A stretch of DNA of 64,000 nt from Haemophilus seminalis (GCF_006384255.1 NZ_VCED01000003.1:186001-250000); one strand, 5' to 3'; shown: positions 9,940 through 22,140, counted from the stretch's first letter. Notes: generated by a model from the letters alone, not told the origin. Made by a program: numbers and translations.

Positions 9940-10745
9940 TATTTATCCTTATTTTGACAATGCACAGCTGATGAATTACAACCGCACACATCCCCGTGTA
10001 AGGTGTGGTGATGATTGTGATGATGGGTATAAAAGCCGACATTTTGTGCGAGCTGATTTCCCCATAAACGCATAAATGTTGGATCATTTGAGAGAACATC
10101 GGGTGTACTTGCACAGCAAATATGTTGGTTAATACACAATACTTCTTTACTATCCGCCATCACAATGTGTAAATCGTGTGATACCATCAATACGGCACAA
10201 TTTAATTTTTGTTGGGTCTGATGAATTAGTTGATAAAGCTCTGCTTGACCAGTAATGTCTACACCTTGGGTGGGTTCGTCTAGTACAAGTAAATTCGGTT
10301 TATTTAAAATTGCACGTGCTAATAATACGCGTTGCATTTCACCGCCAGAAAGTTTTTGCATATTACTTTTGCGTAAATGTGAAATCGAAAGTTGCTCAAG
10401 TGCGGTGGATATTTCTTGTGTTTTGAGACCTTTTTTTAGCGAAAGAAATCGCTCAACCGTAATAGGCAAACTATGATCCAAATGGATTTTTTGTGGTACA
10501 TAGCCAATGCGAACATTTTTACTGTAAATCACTTCGCCAGAAGTGGGTGTTTGTAGTTTTAATAAGGTTTTTAATAACGTTGATTTACCACCACCATTTG
10601 GCCCAACAATAGTGATAATAGAATTTGGATAGATATTTAAATTGATATTTTGTAATGCTGTTTTTTGTGAAAAAACGACACTAATATTTTTTAGCTGAAT
10701 TAATGGGGATAAATCAGGTTGACTGTGAATAGCTGTTATATTCAT
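9939..10745 (-). CDS. znuC: Zinc ABC transporter, ATPase subunit ZnuC
   Basis: The 268-residue ATPase energises zinc uptake through ZnuB. It has Walker [11 protein letters not shown] (about residues 49-58), the ABC signature LSGGEMQRV, Walker [13 protein letters not shown] and the switch histidine in MVSHDLH. The C-terminal 30 residues are rich in histidine and cysteine ([18 protein letters not shown]), probably a zinc-binding tail as known from other ZnuC proteins. It reads away from mepM, the common znu-mepM arrangement. I looked for a Zur palindrome in the 182-base gap and found none convincing. Confidence 0.93.
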   Translation of the reverse strand: MNITAIHSQPDLSPLIQLKNISVVFSQKTALQNINLNIYPNSIITIVGPNGGGKSTLLKTLLKLQTPTSGEVIYSKNVRIGYVPQKIHLDHSLPITVERFLSLKKGLKTQEISTALEQLSISHLRKSNMQKLSGGEMQRVLLARAILNKPNLLVLDEPTQGVDITGQAELYQLIHQTQQKLNCAVLMVSHDLHIVMADSKEVLCINQHICCASTPDVLSNDPTFMRLWGNQLAQNVGFYTHHHNHHHTLHGDVCGCNSSAVHCQNKDK

Positions 10746-10927
10746 AAAATCGCCGCGCTTTTGAGATTAGCTGGTCAAAATAGCGCATTTTGATCGATTC
10801 CTCAAGAACTTATGCTTTATGATGAATATTTAGGCGTTTGATTGAGACTTTTTCAGGTAAAATGAATTTTCTTTTTAATTTGCAGTCTGAGTGCTGAAAA
10901 GAAAACTTTTTAATTTTAGGAAATCCT

Positions 10928-12370
10928 GTGCAACACGTAAAATTAGCTCGAGATAGACGGAAAAAGCGTTCTCGCATTAAAGCGGGCGTTTTTTTTATTG
11001 CTATTTTGCTGATTTTTACTGGGATTTTACTTACGCTTAAAGATAATGTTGAAAGCCATTCTGAATCCAGTCAAATGATGCCGACTGTTGTTGATGGTGT
11101 GGCATATCAATCTTTGAACTCATCGCCTAAGGATGAGACGATTACAACGCATCCGGTTTCTCATGATGAAGCAACCTCTTATGATGATGAATTACAGGCT
11201 CATGATGATGAGGTTGAAGAAGTAAAACCATTCTTAGATGATTTGGATGATCTTCCGCAAAATGCCCAAGATGCACTAAGTGGTTTATTAGATGCAGCTG
11301 ATCAGGCTATTCGAATTACCGATCAATTTAGCCATACCGTTACAAGTGGTGATACTTTAAAAGATGTACTTGAACTTTCTGGTTTGGAGGATGATACAGC
11401 AAAGCGTTTAATTGACACGGATTCTCAATTGGCGCATTTAAATGCGGGCCAACAAATTTATTGGATTCTAGATAAAAATGATAATTTAGAATACTTAAAT
11501 TGGCTTGTTTCAGAAAAAGAAGAGCGAGTTTATGAGCGTTTAGAAAATGGAACGTTTAAACGTCAAGTTATTGAGAAGAAAAGTGTTTGGCGGAAAGAAG
11601 TATTAAAAGGTGAGATTAATGGTACTTTTGCCGCAAGTTTGAAAGCGCAAGGATTGGATAACCGTCAGATTAATCAACTAACAACTGCACTTCAATGGCA
11701 AGTGAGTATTCAGAAATTGAAAAAAGGAACTAAATTTGCAATTTTAGTTTCTCGTGAATATTTAGGTGATAAATTAACTGGACAAGGTAACGTTGAAGCG
11801 TTGCACCTTTCATTTGAAGGTAAGAGTTATTATGCTGTGCAAGCAACAAATGGCCGTTATTATAGCCAACAAGGGGAGACTCTAGGCAAAGGTTTTGCTC
11901 GTTATCCATTGCAACGCCAAGCTCGGGTTTCTTCACCATTTAATCCGAATCGTCGTCATCCGGTAACTGGACGTATACGACCACATAAAGGTGTGGATTT
12001 CTCTGTTCCACAAGGCACACCGATTATCGCCCCTGCAGATGGAGTAGTTGAAAAAGTGGCATATCAAGCTGGTGGTGCTGGTCGTTATATTGTCGTTCGA
12101 CATGGTCGAGAATATCAAACGGTTTACATGCACTTAAGCAAGCCACTTGTGCGCGCAGGACAAGAAATCAAAAAAGGGGAAAGAATAGCACTTTCAGGTA
12201 ACACTGGCATTTCAACAGGCCCACATTTGCATTATGAATTTCATATTAATGGGCGAGCAGTTAATCCGTTGACGATTAAATTGCCAGGCACAAGTAGTGG
12301 AATGGGCACTGCTGAACGGAAACAATTCCTTGTTCGAGCACGTGAAGCAGAGCGAATGTTAAAATTATAG
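10928..12370 (+). CDS. mepM: Murein DD-endopeptidase MepM-like, M23 family
   Basis: Probably cleaves peptide cross-links in peptidoglycan to allow wall growth. The 480-residue protein has a basic cytoplasmic start, one membrane anchor (about residues 20-37), an acidic linker, a LysM/OapA-type segment near 136-180 ([19 protein letters not shown]) and a C-terminal M23 metallopeptidase domain. The zinc and catalytic residues are visible as HKGVD (His353, Asp357) and HLH (His433, His435). The start is GTG at 10928 behind TAGGA. It is divergent from znuC, as in Escherichia coli, where this neighbourhood may supply zinc for the enzyme. Confidence 0.9.
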   Translation: MQHVKLARDRRKKRSRIKAGVFFIAILLIFTGILLTLKDNVESHSESSQMMPTVVDGVAYQSLNSSPKDETITTHPVSHDEATSYDDELQAHDDEVEEVKPFLDDLDDLPQNAQDALSGLLDAADQAIRITDQFSHTVTSGDTLKDVLELSGLEDDTAKRLIDTDSQLAHLNAGQQIYWILDKNDNLEYLNWLVSEKEERVYERLENGTFKRQVIEKKSVWRKEVLKGEINGTFAASLKAQGLDNRQINQLTTALQWQVSIQKLKKGTKFAILVSREYLGDKLTGQGNVEALHLSFEGKSYYAVQATNGRYYSQQGETLGKGFARYPLQRQARVSSPFNPNRRHPVTGRIRPHKGVDFSVPQGTPIIAPADGVVEKVAYQAGGAGRYIVVRHGREYQTVYMHLSKPLVRAGQEIKKGERIALSGNTGISTGPHLHYEFHINGRAVNPLTIKLPGTSSGMGTAERKQFLVRAREAERMLKL

Positions 12371-12376
12371 TCATAT

Positions 12377-12409
12377 AAAATGCGGTCAAGATTGACCGCA
12401 TTTTTATTT
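12377..12409 (+). terminator. Intrinsic terminator of mepM
   Basis: AAAATGCGGTCAA (12377-12389) pairs with TTGACCGCATTTT (12392-12404), then a T-rich tail. Both arms are near-uptake signals with ATGCGGT in place of GTGCGGT. Confidence 0.88.
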
Positions 12410-12416
12410 TTCGATG

Positions 12417-12434
12417 TGTAAAATAATATTTACA
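12417..12434. promoter_or_regulatory. TyrR box upstream of tyrR
   Basis: The sequence is TGTAAA, six bases (ATAATA), then TTTACA, an exact match to the TyrR operator consensus TGTAAA-N6-TTTACA. The palindrome extends one base each way (G...C). It sits 56 bases before the tyrR ATG at 12491, a position suited to blocking its promoter. This indicates that TyrR represses its own gene, as known for E. coli tyrR. A further TGTAAA half-site follows at 12441. Confidence 0.88.
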
Positions 12435-12490
12435 CCTTTATGTAAAAAAACTATCATAATCATATATTATTTCTCTCATATTTCCGATAT

Positions 12491-13447
12491 ATGACAACCT
12501 TCAAATTTGATCCTCAAAAACCTTTCGATTGTTTTATTGTGCAAAGTGAATCCATGAGAAGTGCGGTTGAGAATGCAAAACGTTTTGCTATGTTTGATGC
12601 GTCTTTATTAATTCAAGGTGAAACTGGGACTGGAAAAGATTTGTTGGCGAAAGCCTGCCATTATCAGAGTTTACGTCGTGATAAAAAATTTATCGCAGTA
12701 AATTGTGCGGGGTTGCCTGATGAAGATGCGGAAAGTGAAATGTTTGGTCGGAAAGTCGGAGACAGTGAAACTATCGGTTTTTTTGAATACGCGAATGAGG
12801 GAACCGTATTACTAGATGGCATCGCAGAACTTTCATTGGGTTTACAGGCTAAATTATTACGTTTTTTAACGGATGGATCTTTCCGTCGAGTGGGTGAAGA
12901 GAAGGAACATCATGCAAACGTGCGAGTGATTTGCACATCACAGGTTCCACTTCATTTGCTTGTTGAGCAAGGTAAAGTTCGTGCTGATTTGTTTCATCGC
13001 TTAAATGTTCTCACTATTAATGTGCCACCATTACGCGAACGCATGGCTGATATTGAGCCACTGGCACAAGGTTTTTTACAGGAAATCAGTGAAGAATTAA
13101 AAATTGCAAAACCAACTTTCGATAAAGATTTTCTTCTTTATTTGCAGAAATATGATTGGAAAGGGAATGTTCGTGAGCTTTATAACACCCTTTATCGCGC
13201 TAGTTCATTGATAAAAGATAATCACTTAACTACGGATAGTCTAGAGCTTGCTCCGCCACAAAGTTCGGTGATTTCTTTGGATGAATTTGAGAATAAAACC
13301 TTAGATGAAATCATTGGTTCTTATGAGGCACAAGTCCTAAAATTATTCTATGAAGAATATCCAAGCACGAGAAAATTAGCTCAACGTTTAGGTGTTTCGC
13401 ATACTGCGATTGCGAATAAATTGAAACAATATGGAATTGGAAAATAA
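12491..13447 (+). CDS. tyrR: TyrR transcriptional regulator, short form
   Basis: TyrR controls aromatic amino acid biosynthesis and transport genes in response to tyrosine and other aromatic amino acids. The 318-residue protein holds only the AAA+ domain (Walker A GETGTGK, residues 43-49) and the C-terminal helix-turn-helix (TRKLAQRLGVSHTAIANKLK). The N-terminal ACT/PAS sensor domain of the 513-residue E. coli protein is absent, as known for H. influenzae TyrR. The sigma-54 contact motif GAFTGA is replaced by a GRKVGDSETIG sequence, so it is expected to act mainly as a repressor. The start is supported by the TyrR box upstream. Confidence 0.93.
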   Translation: MTTFKFDPQKPFDCFIVQSESMRSAVENAKRFAMFDASLLIQGETGTGKDLLAKACHYQSLRRDKKFIAVNCAGLPDEDAESEMFGRKVGDSETIGFFEYANEGTVLLDGIAELSLGLQAKLLRFLTDGSFRRVGEEKEHHANVRVICTSQVPLHLLVEQGKVRADLFHRLNVLTINVPPLRERMADIEPLAQGFLQEISEELKIAKPTFDKDFLLYLQKYDWKGNVRELYNTLYRASSLIKDNHLTTDSLELAPPQSSVISLDEFENKTLDEIIGSYEAQVLKLFYEEYPSTRKLAQRLGVSHTAIANKLKQYGIGK

Positions 13448-13458
13448 TTTTCTATAAA

Positions 13459-14820
13459 TTAGGCATAGTCAGATTGTATTTTAATATCCGCTAATCCAGA
13501 AAATTGCTTACATAACTTTAACCACATAATCTTATCAATCTGCACATTTAACAAAAATTCGCCTTGTTCAGAAATTTGTTCATGTCGTACACAATCAAGC
13601 TGATAAAAAGCATGGCGAAGTTTGCCTTCGTGCGGTTGTAAAATTAAAGAAAGAGAAAGTATCTCGTTTTTTAACCGCACTTTAATAGCTTCAAACAATA
13701 AATGAATACCCAACTCATCTTGCGCAGAGAGATAGACTGCAATAGGCTGATTTTCATCATTGTATTCGATATGCGGTATAACATTTTCTAACAAATCAAT
13801 TTTGTTATATACCAATAGAACAGGCACTTGTCCTGCATCAATTTCCTCTAGCACATCATTGACGGCATCGATATTTTCTTGTTTTCGCGAGTCAGCCGCA
13901 TCAATCACATGGAGTAATAAGCTGGCCTCCACTGTTTCTTGTAAAGTCGATTTAAAGGCTGAAACAAGATCATGCGGAAGCTGTCGAACAAATCCAACTG
14001 TATCCGCTAAAATTGCCGTGCCTACATCTTGAATCTGTAATTTTCGTAAAGTGGGATCTAATGTTGCAAAAAGCTGATCTGCCGCATAAACCTCTGCATT
14101 GGTTAAACGATTAAATAAGGTTGATTTCCCTGCATTGGTATAGCCAACAAGTGAAATGGTCGGGATATCTGCCTTTTGGCGTGTTTGGCGATTTTGATTG
14201 CGCTGTTTCTCTACTTTTGCCAATCGATTTTGTAATTGAGAAATGCGCACTTTAATCAAACGACGATCGGTTTCTAATTGAGTTTCACCCGGCCCTCGTA
14301 ATCCTACCGCCCCTTTTTGTTGATCTAATCCTGTTTTGCGACGAACTAATCGAGTGGATAAGTGTTTTAGTTGCGCAAGTTCAACCTGTAATTTCCCCTC
14401 ATGAGAACGTGCTCGTTGGGCGAAAATATCTAAAATGACGCCAGTGCGATCGACCACTCGACAATGACATAAACTTTCTAAGTTACGTGTTTGTGCTGGG
14501 GTTAATTGATGGTTAAAAAGCACAACATCAGCATTATGTGATTGCACCGCATCTGCAATTTCTTGAGCTTTTCCCTCACCTACAAAATATTTAGCTTGAG
14601 GAGTGGTGCGACTGGTCGTGATTGTATCCAATACATCTACATTGGCAGAATCAGCCAGCAGTAAGAACTCTTGTAGATCGTCAGTGTTTTTATCTTGCGA
14701 AAAGAAAACGTGAACCACGATGGCGATATCACGCGTTTTTTCAGATTGTTGAGATGAAGAAAGTGCGGTTGAAATTTCCTGAGAATTTTCAACCGCACTT
14801 AATAAATATTGATTATCCAT
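13459..14820 (-). CDS. hflX: GTPase HflX
   Basis: HflX is a ribosome-associated GTPase that splits stalled 70S ribosomes after heat stress. The 453-residue protein has an N-terminal HflX domain ([21 protein letters not shown]), a coiled-coil linker ([22 protein letters not shown]) and the G domain with G1 GYTNAGKST near residue 225, G3 DTVGFV and G4 NKID. It lies 14 bases after hfq on the same strand, the conserved hfq-hflX operon. The first residues include a stretch ([22 protein letters not shown] region) encoded by a perfect inverted pair of uptake signals, discussed separately. Confidence 0.95.
   Translation of the reverse strand: MDNQYLLSAVENSQEISTALSSSQQSEKTRDIAIVVHVFFSQDKNTDDLQEFLLLADSANVDVLDTITTSRTTPQAKYFVGEGKAQEIADAVQSHNADVVLFNHQLTPAQTRNLESLCHCRVVDRTGVILDIFAQRARSHEGKLQVELAQLKHLSTRLVRRKTGLDQQKGAVGLRGPGETQLETDRRLIKVRISQLQNRLAKVEKQRNQNRQTRQKADIPTISLVGYTNAGKSTLFNRLTNAEVYAADQLFATLDPTLRKLQIQDVGTAILADTVGFVRQLPHDLVSAFKSTLQETVEASLLLHVIDAADSRKQENIDAVNDVLEEIDAGQVPVLLVYNKIDLLENVIPHIEYNDENQPIAVYLSAQDELGIHLLFEAIKVRLKNEILSLSLILQPHEGKLRHAFYQLDCVRHEQISEQGEFLLNVQIDKIMWLKLCKQFSGLADIKIQSDYA
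14761..14800. repeat. Perfect inverted uptake-signal pair inside hflX
   Basis: A 14-base arm at 14761-14774, beginning AAGTGCGGT, is exactly complementary to 14787-14800, ending ACCGCACTT. The 12-base loop between is AT-rich. The pair lies in codons 7-20 of hflX, so it can form an mRNA hairpin just after the start codon. On the hflX strand no T run follows, so it is not a terminator. Confidence 0.9.
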
Positions 14821-14834
14821 TGATGGAGCTGTGA

Positions 14835-16170
<1,336 letters not shown>

Positions 16171-16219
16171 ATTTTTCTCTTTTGACAGACTAAGCGGAAT
16201 TTGTTCTTTGAATTTATTC

Positions 16220-16888
16220 TTATTTGTCATTTACTTCACTGTCTGGAATGATATGGGGATAACCACCTAAATCTTTTAAATGATTCACCATATAGCAAAA
16301 TAATTCCGCTGTGCGTTCGGTGTCATATAGCGCGGAGTGAGCTAGCTTTCCATCAAACGGAATTTTAGCGGCAAGACAGGCCTTAACGAGAACAGTCTGA
16401 CCAAACATAAAACCGGCAAGCGTTGCCGTATCAAACATTCCAAAAGGGTGGAAGGGATTACGCTTTACGCCGGTACGTTCAGCTGCAGCCATCACAAAAC
16501 TTTGGTCAAAAGCAGCGTTGTGCGCCACAATGATGGAGCGTTGGCAATCTGCATCTTTTTGTCCTCGACGTACCATTTGAAATAATCCCGTGATTGCATC
16601 GAGTTCAGACACTGCGCCACGTAATGGATTGTGAATATCAATGCCATTAAATTTCAAGGACTCTGGATTAATATTTGCTCCTTCAAAAGGCTCGATATGA
16701 AAATGGCATTTTTGGTCAGGATGCAAATAACCGTTTTCATCCATTTTTAATGTGATGGCGGCTAGTTCGAGTAACGCATCTTTTTTTGCATCAAAACCAG
16801 CAGTTTCAACATCAATAATGACGGGGAAATAGCCACGAAAGCGATTTTTTAATTGGTTGTGATAAGGGATTTCTTGAGAATCGGACAT
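16220..16888 (-). CDS. rnt: Ribonuclease T
   Basis: RNase T is a 3'-5' exoribonuclease that trims tRNA CCA ends and matures 5S and 23S rRNA. The 222-residue protein has the DEDD exonuclease motifs: [11 protein letters not shown] near the N terminus, [14 protein letters not shown] in the middle and a final [14 protein letters not shown]. It begins [23 protein letters not shown] like the enterobacterial enzyme. The following rluC reading frame overlaps its 3' end. A terminator hairpin lies upstream, between it and gloA, so it has its own promoter. Confidence 0.95.
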   Translation of the reverse strand: MSDSQEIPYHNQLKNRFRGYFPVIIDVETAGFDAKKDALLELAAITLKMDENGYLHPDQKCHFHIEPFEGANINPESLKFNGIDIHNPLRGAVSELDAITGLFQMVRRGQKDADCQRSIIVAHNAAFDQSFVMAAAERTGVKRNPFHPFGMFDTATLAGFMFGQTVLVKACLAAKIPFDGKLAHSALYDTERTAELFCYMVNHLKDLGGYPHIIPDSEVNDK

Positions 16889-16899
16889 AATCTATCTCT

Positions 16900-16934
16900 T
16901 AAAAATAAAATAACGTAGGAATCCCTACGTTATT
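16900..16934 (-). terminator. Intrinsic terminator of gloA
   Basis: AATAACGTAGG (16909-16919) pairs with CCTACGTTATT (16924-16934). Read on the minus strand, an U-rich tract follows at 16910-16900, just downstream of the gloA stop. An uptake signal (16953-16961) abuts the stop codon. Confidence 0.85.
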
Positions 16935-16961
16935 AAAAATACAATAAAAATTGACCGCACT

Positions 16962-17369
16962 TTAGTTGCCTAAACCAGATTTAGTACTTTTGTTTTCGAT
17001 AAATTCAATTTTATAACCATCTGGATCTTCAACAAAAGCAATGACGGTTGAGCCACCTTTAACTGGTCCTGCTTCGCGAGTAACGTTACCACCGCTTGCG
17101 CGAACGGCTTCACAAGTCGCATAAATATCATCCACGCCGATAGCGATATGTCCATATGCAGTGCCCTGTTCATATTTATCTACGCCCCAGTTGTATGTTA
17201 ATTCAATTTCTGCCGCACTTTCGCCATCTTCGTAGCCTAAAAAAGCCAGCGTATATTTGTATTCAGGGTTTTCACTGGTGCGTAATAAGCGCATACCTAA
17301 AACATCCTGATAGAATTTGATTGAACGATCTAAATCGCCCACGCGTAACATAGTATGTAAAATTCGCAT
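16962..17369 (-). CDS. gloA: Lactoylglutathione lyase (glyoxalase I)
   Basis: Converts the hemithioacetal of methylglyoxal and glutathione to S-lactoylglutathione, the first detoxification step. The 135-residue protein begins [21 protein letters not shown] with metal ligand His5, and shows the repeats [12 protein letters not shown] (Glu ligand), [10 protein letters not shown] (His ligand) and [10 protein letters not shown] (Glu ligand), the four nickel ligands of the glyoxalase fold. Length and start match the E. coli enzyme. It is single, with a terminator after it. It shares glutathione chemistry with the GbpA/HbpA uptake protein near 60 kb. Confidence 0.95.
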   Translation of the reverse strand: MRILHTMLRVGDLDRSIKFYQDVLGMRLLRTSENPEYKYTLAFLGYEDGESAAEIELTYNWGVDKYEQGTAYGHIAIGVDDIYATCEAVRASGGNVTREAGPVKGGSTVIAFVEDPDGYKIEFIENKSTKSGLGN

Positions 17370-17444
17370 CGGTTTAATCCTTTTGTGATAAAAAGTGCGG
17401 GCATTATGCCATAAAAAAGTTGAATTAAATAAATTTGTTATGAA

Positions 17445-18170
<726 letters not shown>

Positions 18171-18364
18171 TTACATTGTGTCGGGTATGTGTGTTTTTCA
18201 CTTTTCCACACCCTACGAATTAGAAAATATTTAAAAAGTGCGGTCATTTTAAGGAAAGTTTTCAAGGGGTCAAATAAATTTCCGTTTAAGATTTAAAAGA
18301 CGCGCCTTTTTCCGTATAATTCTGCAGTATTTTTCCATTTTTATAGAGAGTTAAGGAATTGAAT

Positions 18365-20131
18365 ATGATGCGTACACATTATTGCGGAGCATTAAACCGT
18401 AACAATATCGGACAAGACGTAACATTAAGCGGTTGGGTCCACCGCCGTCGTGATTTAGGTGGCTTGATTTTTATTGATATGCGCGATCGTGATGGTATCG
18501 TGCAAGTTTGTTTTGATCCGAAATATCAAGATGCATTGACAGCGGCTGCGGGGTTACGTAACGAATTTTGTATCCAAATTAAAGGTGAAGTGATTGCGCG
18601 TCCTGAAAACCAAATTAATAAAAATATGGCAACAGGCGAAGTGGAAGTGTTAGCGAAAGAATTGCGTGTTTACAATGCTTCTGATGTGTTACCTCTCGAC
18701 TTTAACCAAAACAATACTGAAGAACAACGTTTAAAATATCGTTATTTAGATTTACGTCGCCCTGAAATGGCTCAACGTTTGAAAACCCGTGCGAAAATTA
18801 CCAGTTTTGTACGTCGTTTTATGGATGATAATGGTTTCCTTGATATTGAAACCCCAATGCTTACCAAAGCAACGCCAGAAGGTGCGCGTGACTATTTAGT
18901 GCCAAGCCGTGTACATAAAGGCAAATTCTATGCGTTGCCACAATCACCACAGCTTTTCAAACAGCTTTTAATGATGTCTGGTTTTGACCGTTATTATCAA
19001 ATTGTGAAATGTTTCCGTGATGAAGATTTACGTGCGGACCGCCAGCCTGAATTTACTCAAATCGATGTGGAAACTTCTTTCTTAACTGCGCCAGAAGTTC
19101 GCGAAATTATGGAACGTATGGTTCACGGCTTATGGCTTGATACCATTGGTGTAGATTTAGGTAAGTTCCCAGTGATGACTTGGCAAGAAGCAATGCGTCG
19201 TTTCGGTTCTGATAAGCCAGATTTGCGTAACCCATTAGAAATGGTAGATGTGGCTGATATCGTCAAAGGCGTTGATTTTAAAGTGTTTAATGAGCCAGCC
19301 AACAATCCAAATGGCCGTGTTACCGTGATTCGTGTACCAAATGGTGCAGAAATTACTCGTAAACAAATTGATGAATATACACAATTTGTTGGTATTTATG
19401 GTGCGAAAGGTTTGGCTTGGGCGAAAGTAAACGACATCAATGCTGGCCTTGAAGGCGTACAAAGCCCGATTGCGAAATTCTTAAATGAAGATGTATGGAA
19501 AGCGTTAGCAGAACGTGTGAAAGCCCAAACTGGCGATATTTTATTCTTCGGTGCAGACAAATGGCAAACCACTACGGACGCAATGGGCGCATTGCGTTTG
19601 AAATTAGGTCGTGATCTTGGTTTAACTCGTTTAGACGAATGGCAACCACTTTGGGTGATTGATTTCCCTATGTTTGAGCGTGATGATGAAGGCAATTTGG
19701 CGGCAATGCACCACCCATTCACATCGCCGCGTGATTTCACACCGGAACAATTGGAAGCGGATCCAACAACTGCGGTGGCGAATGCTTACGATATGGTCAT
19801 CAACGGCTACGAAGTAGGTGGCGGTTCTGTACGTATTTTCGATCCGAAAATGCAACAAACCGTATTCCGTATTCTTGGCATCAACGAACAAGAACAACGC
19901 GAGAAATTTGGTTTCTTATTGGATGCATTGAAATTCGGCACACCGCCACACGCAGGTTTGGCGTTCGGTTTAGACCGTTTAACTATGCTTTTAACCGGCA
20001 CTGAAAATATTCGTGATGTCATCGCGTTCCCGAAAACGACGGCAGCGGCGTGCTTAATGACCGAAGCGCCAAGTTTTGCGAATCCACAGGCGCTAGCGGA
20101 GTTGAGTATTCAGGTTGTAAAAGCTGAGTAA
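18365..20131 (+). CDS. aspS: Aspartyl-tRNA synthetase
   Basis: Charges tRNA-Asp with aspartate. The 588-residue class II enzyme has the N-terminal OB-fold anticodon domain ([27 protein letters not shown]), motif 2 ([19 protein letters not shown]), the bacterial GAD insertion domain, and motif 3 ([13 protein letters not shown]). The frame opens at a TTG at 18359, but ATG at 18365 lies 7 bases after AAGGA and gives the expected start; a second ATG at 18368 is also possible. A terminator follows. Codon use is typical of highly expressed genes. Confidence 0.96.
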   Translation: MMRTHYCGALNRNNIGQDVTLSGWVHRRRDLGGLIFIDMRDRDGIVQVCFDPKYQDALTAAAGLRNEFCIQIKGEVIARPENQINKNMATGEVEVLAKELRVYNASDVLPLDFNQNNTEEQRLKYRYLDLRRPEMAQRLKTRAKITSFVRRFMDDNGFLDIETPMLTKATPEGARDYLVPSRVHKGKFYALPQSPQLFKQLLMMSGFDRYYQIVKCFRDEDLRADRQPEFTQIDVETSFLTAPEVREIMERMVHGLWLDTIGVDLGKFPVMTWQEAMRRFGSDKPDLRNPLEMVDVADIVKGVDFKVFNEPANNPNGRVTVIRVPNGAEITRKQIDEYTQFVGIYGAKGLAWAKVNDINAGLEGVQSPIAKFLNEDVWKALAERVKAQTGDILFFGADKWQTTTDAMGALRLKLGRDLGLTRLDEWQPLWVIDFPMFERDDEGNLAAMHHPFTSPRDFTPEQLEADPTTAVANAYDMVINGYEVGGGSVRIFDPKMQQTVFRILGINEQEQREKFGFLLDALKFGTPPHAGLAFGLDRLTMLLTGTENIRDVIAFPKTTAAACLMTEAPSFANPQALAELSIQVVKAE

Positions 20132-20149
20132 ATTTGAAATTTGAATAAT

Positions 20150-20178
20150 AAAGTGCGGTCAATTTTGACCGCATTTTT
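20150..20178 (+). terminator. Terminator of aspS formed by an uptake-signal pair
   Basis: AAAGTGCGGTCAA (20150-20162) pairs with TTGACCGCATTTT (20165-20177), one base mismatched or bulged, followed by T residues. The 5' arm is a perfect uptake signal and the 3' arm a one-base variant. Confidence 0.85.
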
Positions 20179-20189
20179 GTGGAGAGTAA

Positions 20190-20584
20190 ATGAAACAACC
20201 TACATCATTAAAGTAATTGCTTGGATTAATATCCTCGCTTCAGTGATTGGATTTTGTTCAGTTTTCTATATTTTATGGGATGGGTGGCGAACTTTAGGAT
20301 ATGTAGTTTCTGAAGCTATCCCATATTTAATTTTTGCATTTGTAGTTTCTTCCCTTGTATTTTTATCTTCTATTGTAATGCTGGAAGGTAAATCATGGGG
20401 AAGAACACTTTATATAGTTATAGGATGTTTGTCTGTTGCCATTGGTTTTATCGATGGCGGATATGCAGATAAAGATGCGATTAGAAGTCTAATTAAATTA
20501 TGTATTTTGGGATTTTTCCTATATCGTCCAATTATTAATGAATATTTCAAGTCTTCAAAAATAAAAAACGCTCAAAGTAATTAG
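20190..20584 (+). pseudogene. Small membrane protein with a probable frameshift near its start
   Basis: A strong ribosome binding site (GGAGAG, 20181-20186) precedes ATG 20190, which encodes MKQPTSLK and then stops at 20214-20216. One base out of frame, and directly following, is an open frame to 20584 that continues VIAWINILASVIGFCSVFYI and has about four membrane segments. Adding one A to the run at 20210-20212 would join them as MKQPTSLKVIAWINILAS, a natural N terminus for this type of small membrane protein. The downstream frame has no good start of its own; its 5' extension to 20141 runs through the aspS terminator. Function unknown. A sequencing error in the A run is the other explanation. 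Confidence 0.6.
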
Positions 20585-20599
20585 TTTTATTATTCTATG

Positions 20600-20641
20600 G
20601 TGCGGTTAAAAATTCCACTGATTTTGACCGCACTTTCTTTT
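20600..20641. terminator. Terminator-like uptake-signal pair
   Basis: GTGCGGTTAAAAAT from 20600 pairs with ATTTTGACCGCAC to 20633 with one mismatch, followed by TTTCTTTTTG. The right arm holds a perfect uptake signal at 20627-20635. It would end transcription of the small membrane protein gene. Confidence 0.7.
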
Positions 20642-20859
20642 TGTTGAAAAAATTTTATTCACTTAAAGACATATGTTTTTTGGTGTGAATACTGGCGAAA
20701 TTTATTTGTTTTGGAGTTATATTCTGAAATTTTAAAATAATTAGGTTTTTATTTTACACTGGTGCTTTTAAGTGGATTTTATTTACTTTACTCAAGGATA
20801 AAATTCTATTATAAATAAGGCCTTTTTCGGTTTATGGTCAATTTATAAGAGAAAATTTT

Positions 20860-22128
20860 ATGAGTGAAATTTCAACTCCAGTAGAAAAATCAACATGGGC
20901 GAGTAAATTCTCTGCCTTAGGCCCTGGCATCGTGATGGCATCAGCGGCTGTCGGTGGTTCGCATATTATTGCATCTACCCAAGCGGGTGCAATCTATGGT
21001 TGGGAATTAGTGAGCATTGTTATTCTTGCCAATTTATTCAAATATCCTTTCTTTCGTTTCGGTGTTCAATATACTCTAGATACGGGTAATACTTTATTAG
21101 AAGGTTACCGTCAAAAAGGGAAATTCTATCTTTGGTTATTCTTAGCTTTAAACATTTTTGCGACAGTGATTAATACTGCTGCAGTAGGGTTATTAACAGC
21201 AGCAATTTTAACCTTCATTACACCAATTCCACTCCCAATGCCAGTGTTAAGTTCATTAGTAATTCTTGTGACAACTGGCATTTTATTGTTAGGGAAATAC
21301 CGTCTATTAGATAGCTTATCGAAAATCATCATGATTGCTTTAACGGTAACAACCGTGAGCGCCGTCGTGATTGCCTTTATGCGTAATGGTATCCATGGCG
21401 TAGCTGCACCTGATTTTGTGCCACCTTCTCCATGGGAATTAAGTAAATTAGCATTTTTAGTTGCTTTGATGGGCTGGATGCCGGCGCCAATTGAAATCTC
21501 TGCAATTAATTCTATGTGGGTGGTGGCAAAACGTCGTCTAACGAAAGTGTCTTATCAAGATGGTTTGTTTGACTTCAACGTGGGTTACATCGGTACCGCC
21601 ATTTTAGCCGTTGTTTTCTTAGCCCTTGGCGCATTGGTACAATATGGTTCTCCTGAAACCGTAGAGATGGTGGGCGGAAAATATATTGCGCAACTTATCA
21701 ATATGTATGCAAGTACTATCGGTGAATGGGCACGTTTATTAATTGCAGTAATCGCGTTCATGTGTATGTTTGGTACAACAATCACGGTAATTGATGGTTA
21801 TTCGCGTACCAATGTTGAATCTTTACGTATTTTATTCGGTAAACAAGAAAGCTCAGTGAGAATTCTTAATATCGGTATGATTTTGGCAGCATTGTCTGGT
21901 TTAGCGATTATTTTCTACTTTAATAATGCCGTTGGGCCGATGTTGAAATTCGCAATGATTGCCTCATTTGTTTCAGCACCAATTTTTGCTTGGTTAAATT
22001 TATCTCTGACTAAGCATGCGAAACATAGTGTAAAAGGTGGATTATTGTGGTTATCCCTTATTGGGTTATTCTACTTAACCGCCTTTGCAGGATTATTTAT
22101 CGCCCAACAAGCTGGCTGGTTAAACTAA
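20860..22128 (+). CDS. Nramp-family transporter, atypical
   Basis: A 422-residue protein with about eleven membrane segments. Overall layout (LGPGIVMASAAVGGSHIIASTQAG near the start, WMPAPIEISAINSMW in the middle) places it in the Nramp/MntH superfamily of proton-coupled divalent metal transporters. The two key motifs are altered: helix 1 should read DPGN, but here the region is GGSH with no Asp or Asn; helix 6 should read MPHN, but here it is MPAP. The substrate is therefore unclear and may not be manganese or iron. It is single, between two terminators. The ATG follows AAGAGA; start length is normal for the subgroup. Confidence 0.8.
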   Translation: MSEISTPVEKSTWASKFSALGPGIVMASAAVGGSHIIASTQAGAIYGWELVSIVILANLFKYPFFRFGVQYTLDTGNTLLEGYRQKGKFYLWLFLALNIFATVINTAAVGLLTAAILTFITPIPLPMPVLSSLVILVTTGILLLGKYRLLDSLSKIIMIALTVTTVSAVVIAFMRNGIHGVAAPDFVPPSPWELSKLAFLVALMGWMPAPIEISAINSMWVVAKRRLTKVSYQDGLFDFNVGYIGTAILAVVFLALGALVQYGSPETVEMVGGKYIAQLINMYASTIGEWARLLIAVIAFMCMFGTTITVIDGYSRTNVESLRILFGKQESSVRILNIGMILAALSGLAIIFYFNNAVGPMLKFAMIASFVSAPIFAWLNLSLTKHAKHSVKGGLLWLSLIGLFYLTAFAGLFIAQQAGWLN

Positions 22129-22140
22129 AATAATTAAGAT

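Noticed and set aside
10746-10927. Zur operator between znuC and mepM
   Set aside because: I searched for the TGTTATA...TATAACA type palindrome; only a one-sided match at the znuC start codon is present.
19396-19740. Minus-strand open frames inside aspS (19123-20022)
   Set aside because: They are antisense shadows of a well-conserved gene, have no ribosome binding sites and resemble no known protein.
18359-20131. TTG start for aspS at 18359
   Set aside because: ATG 18365 has better spacing from AAGGA and fits the family start.
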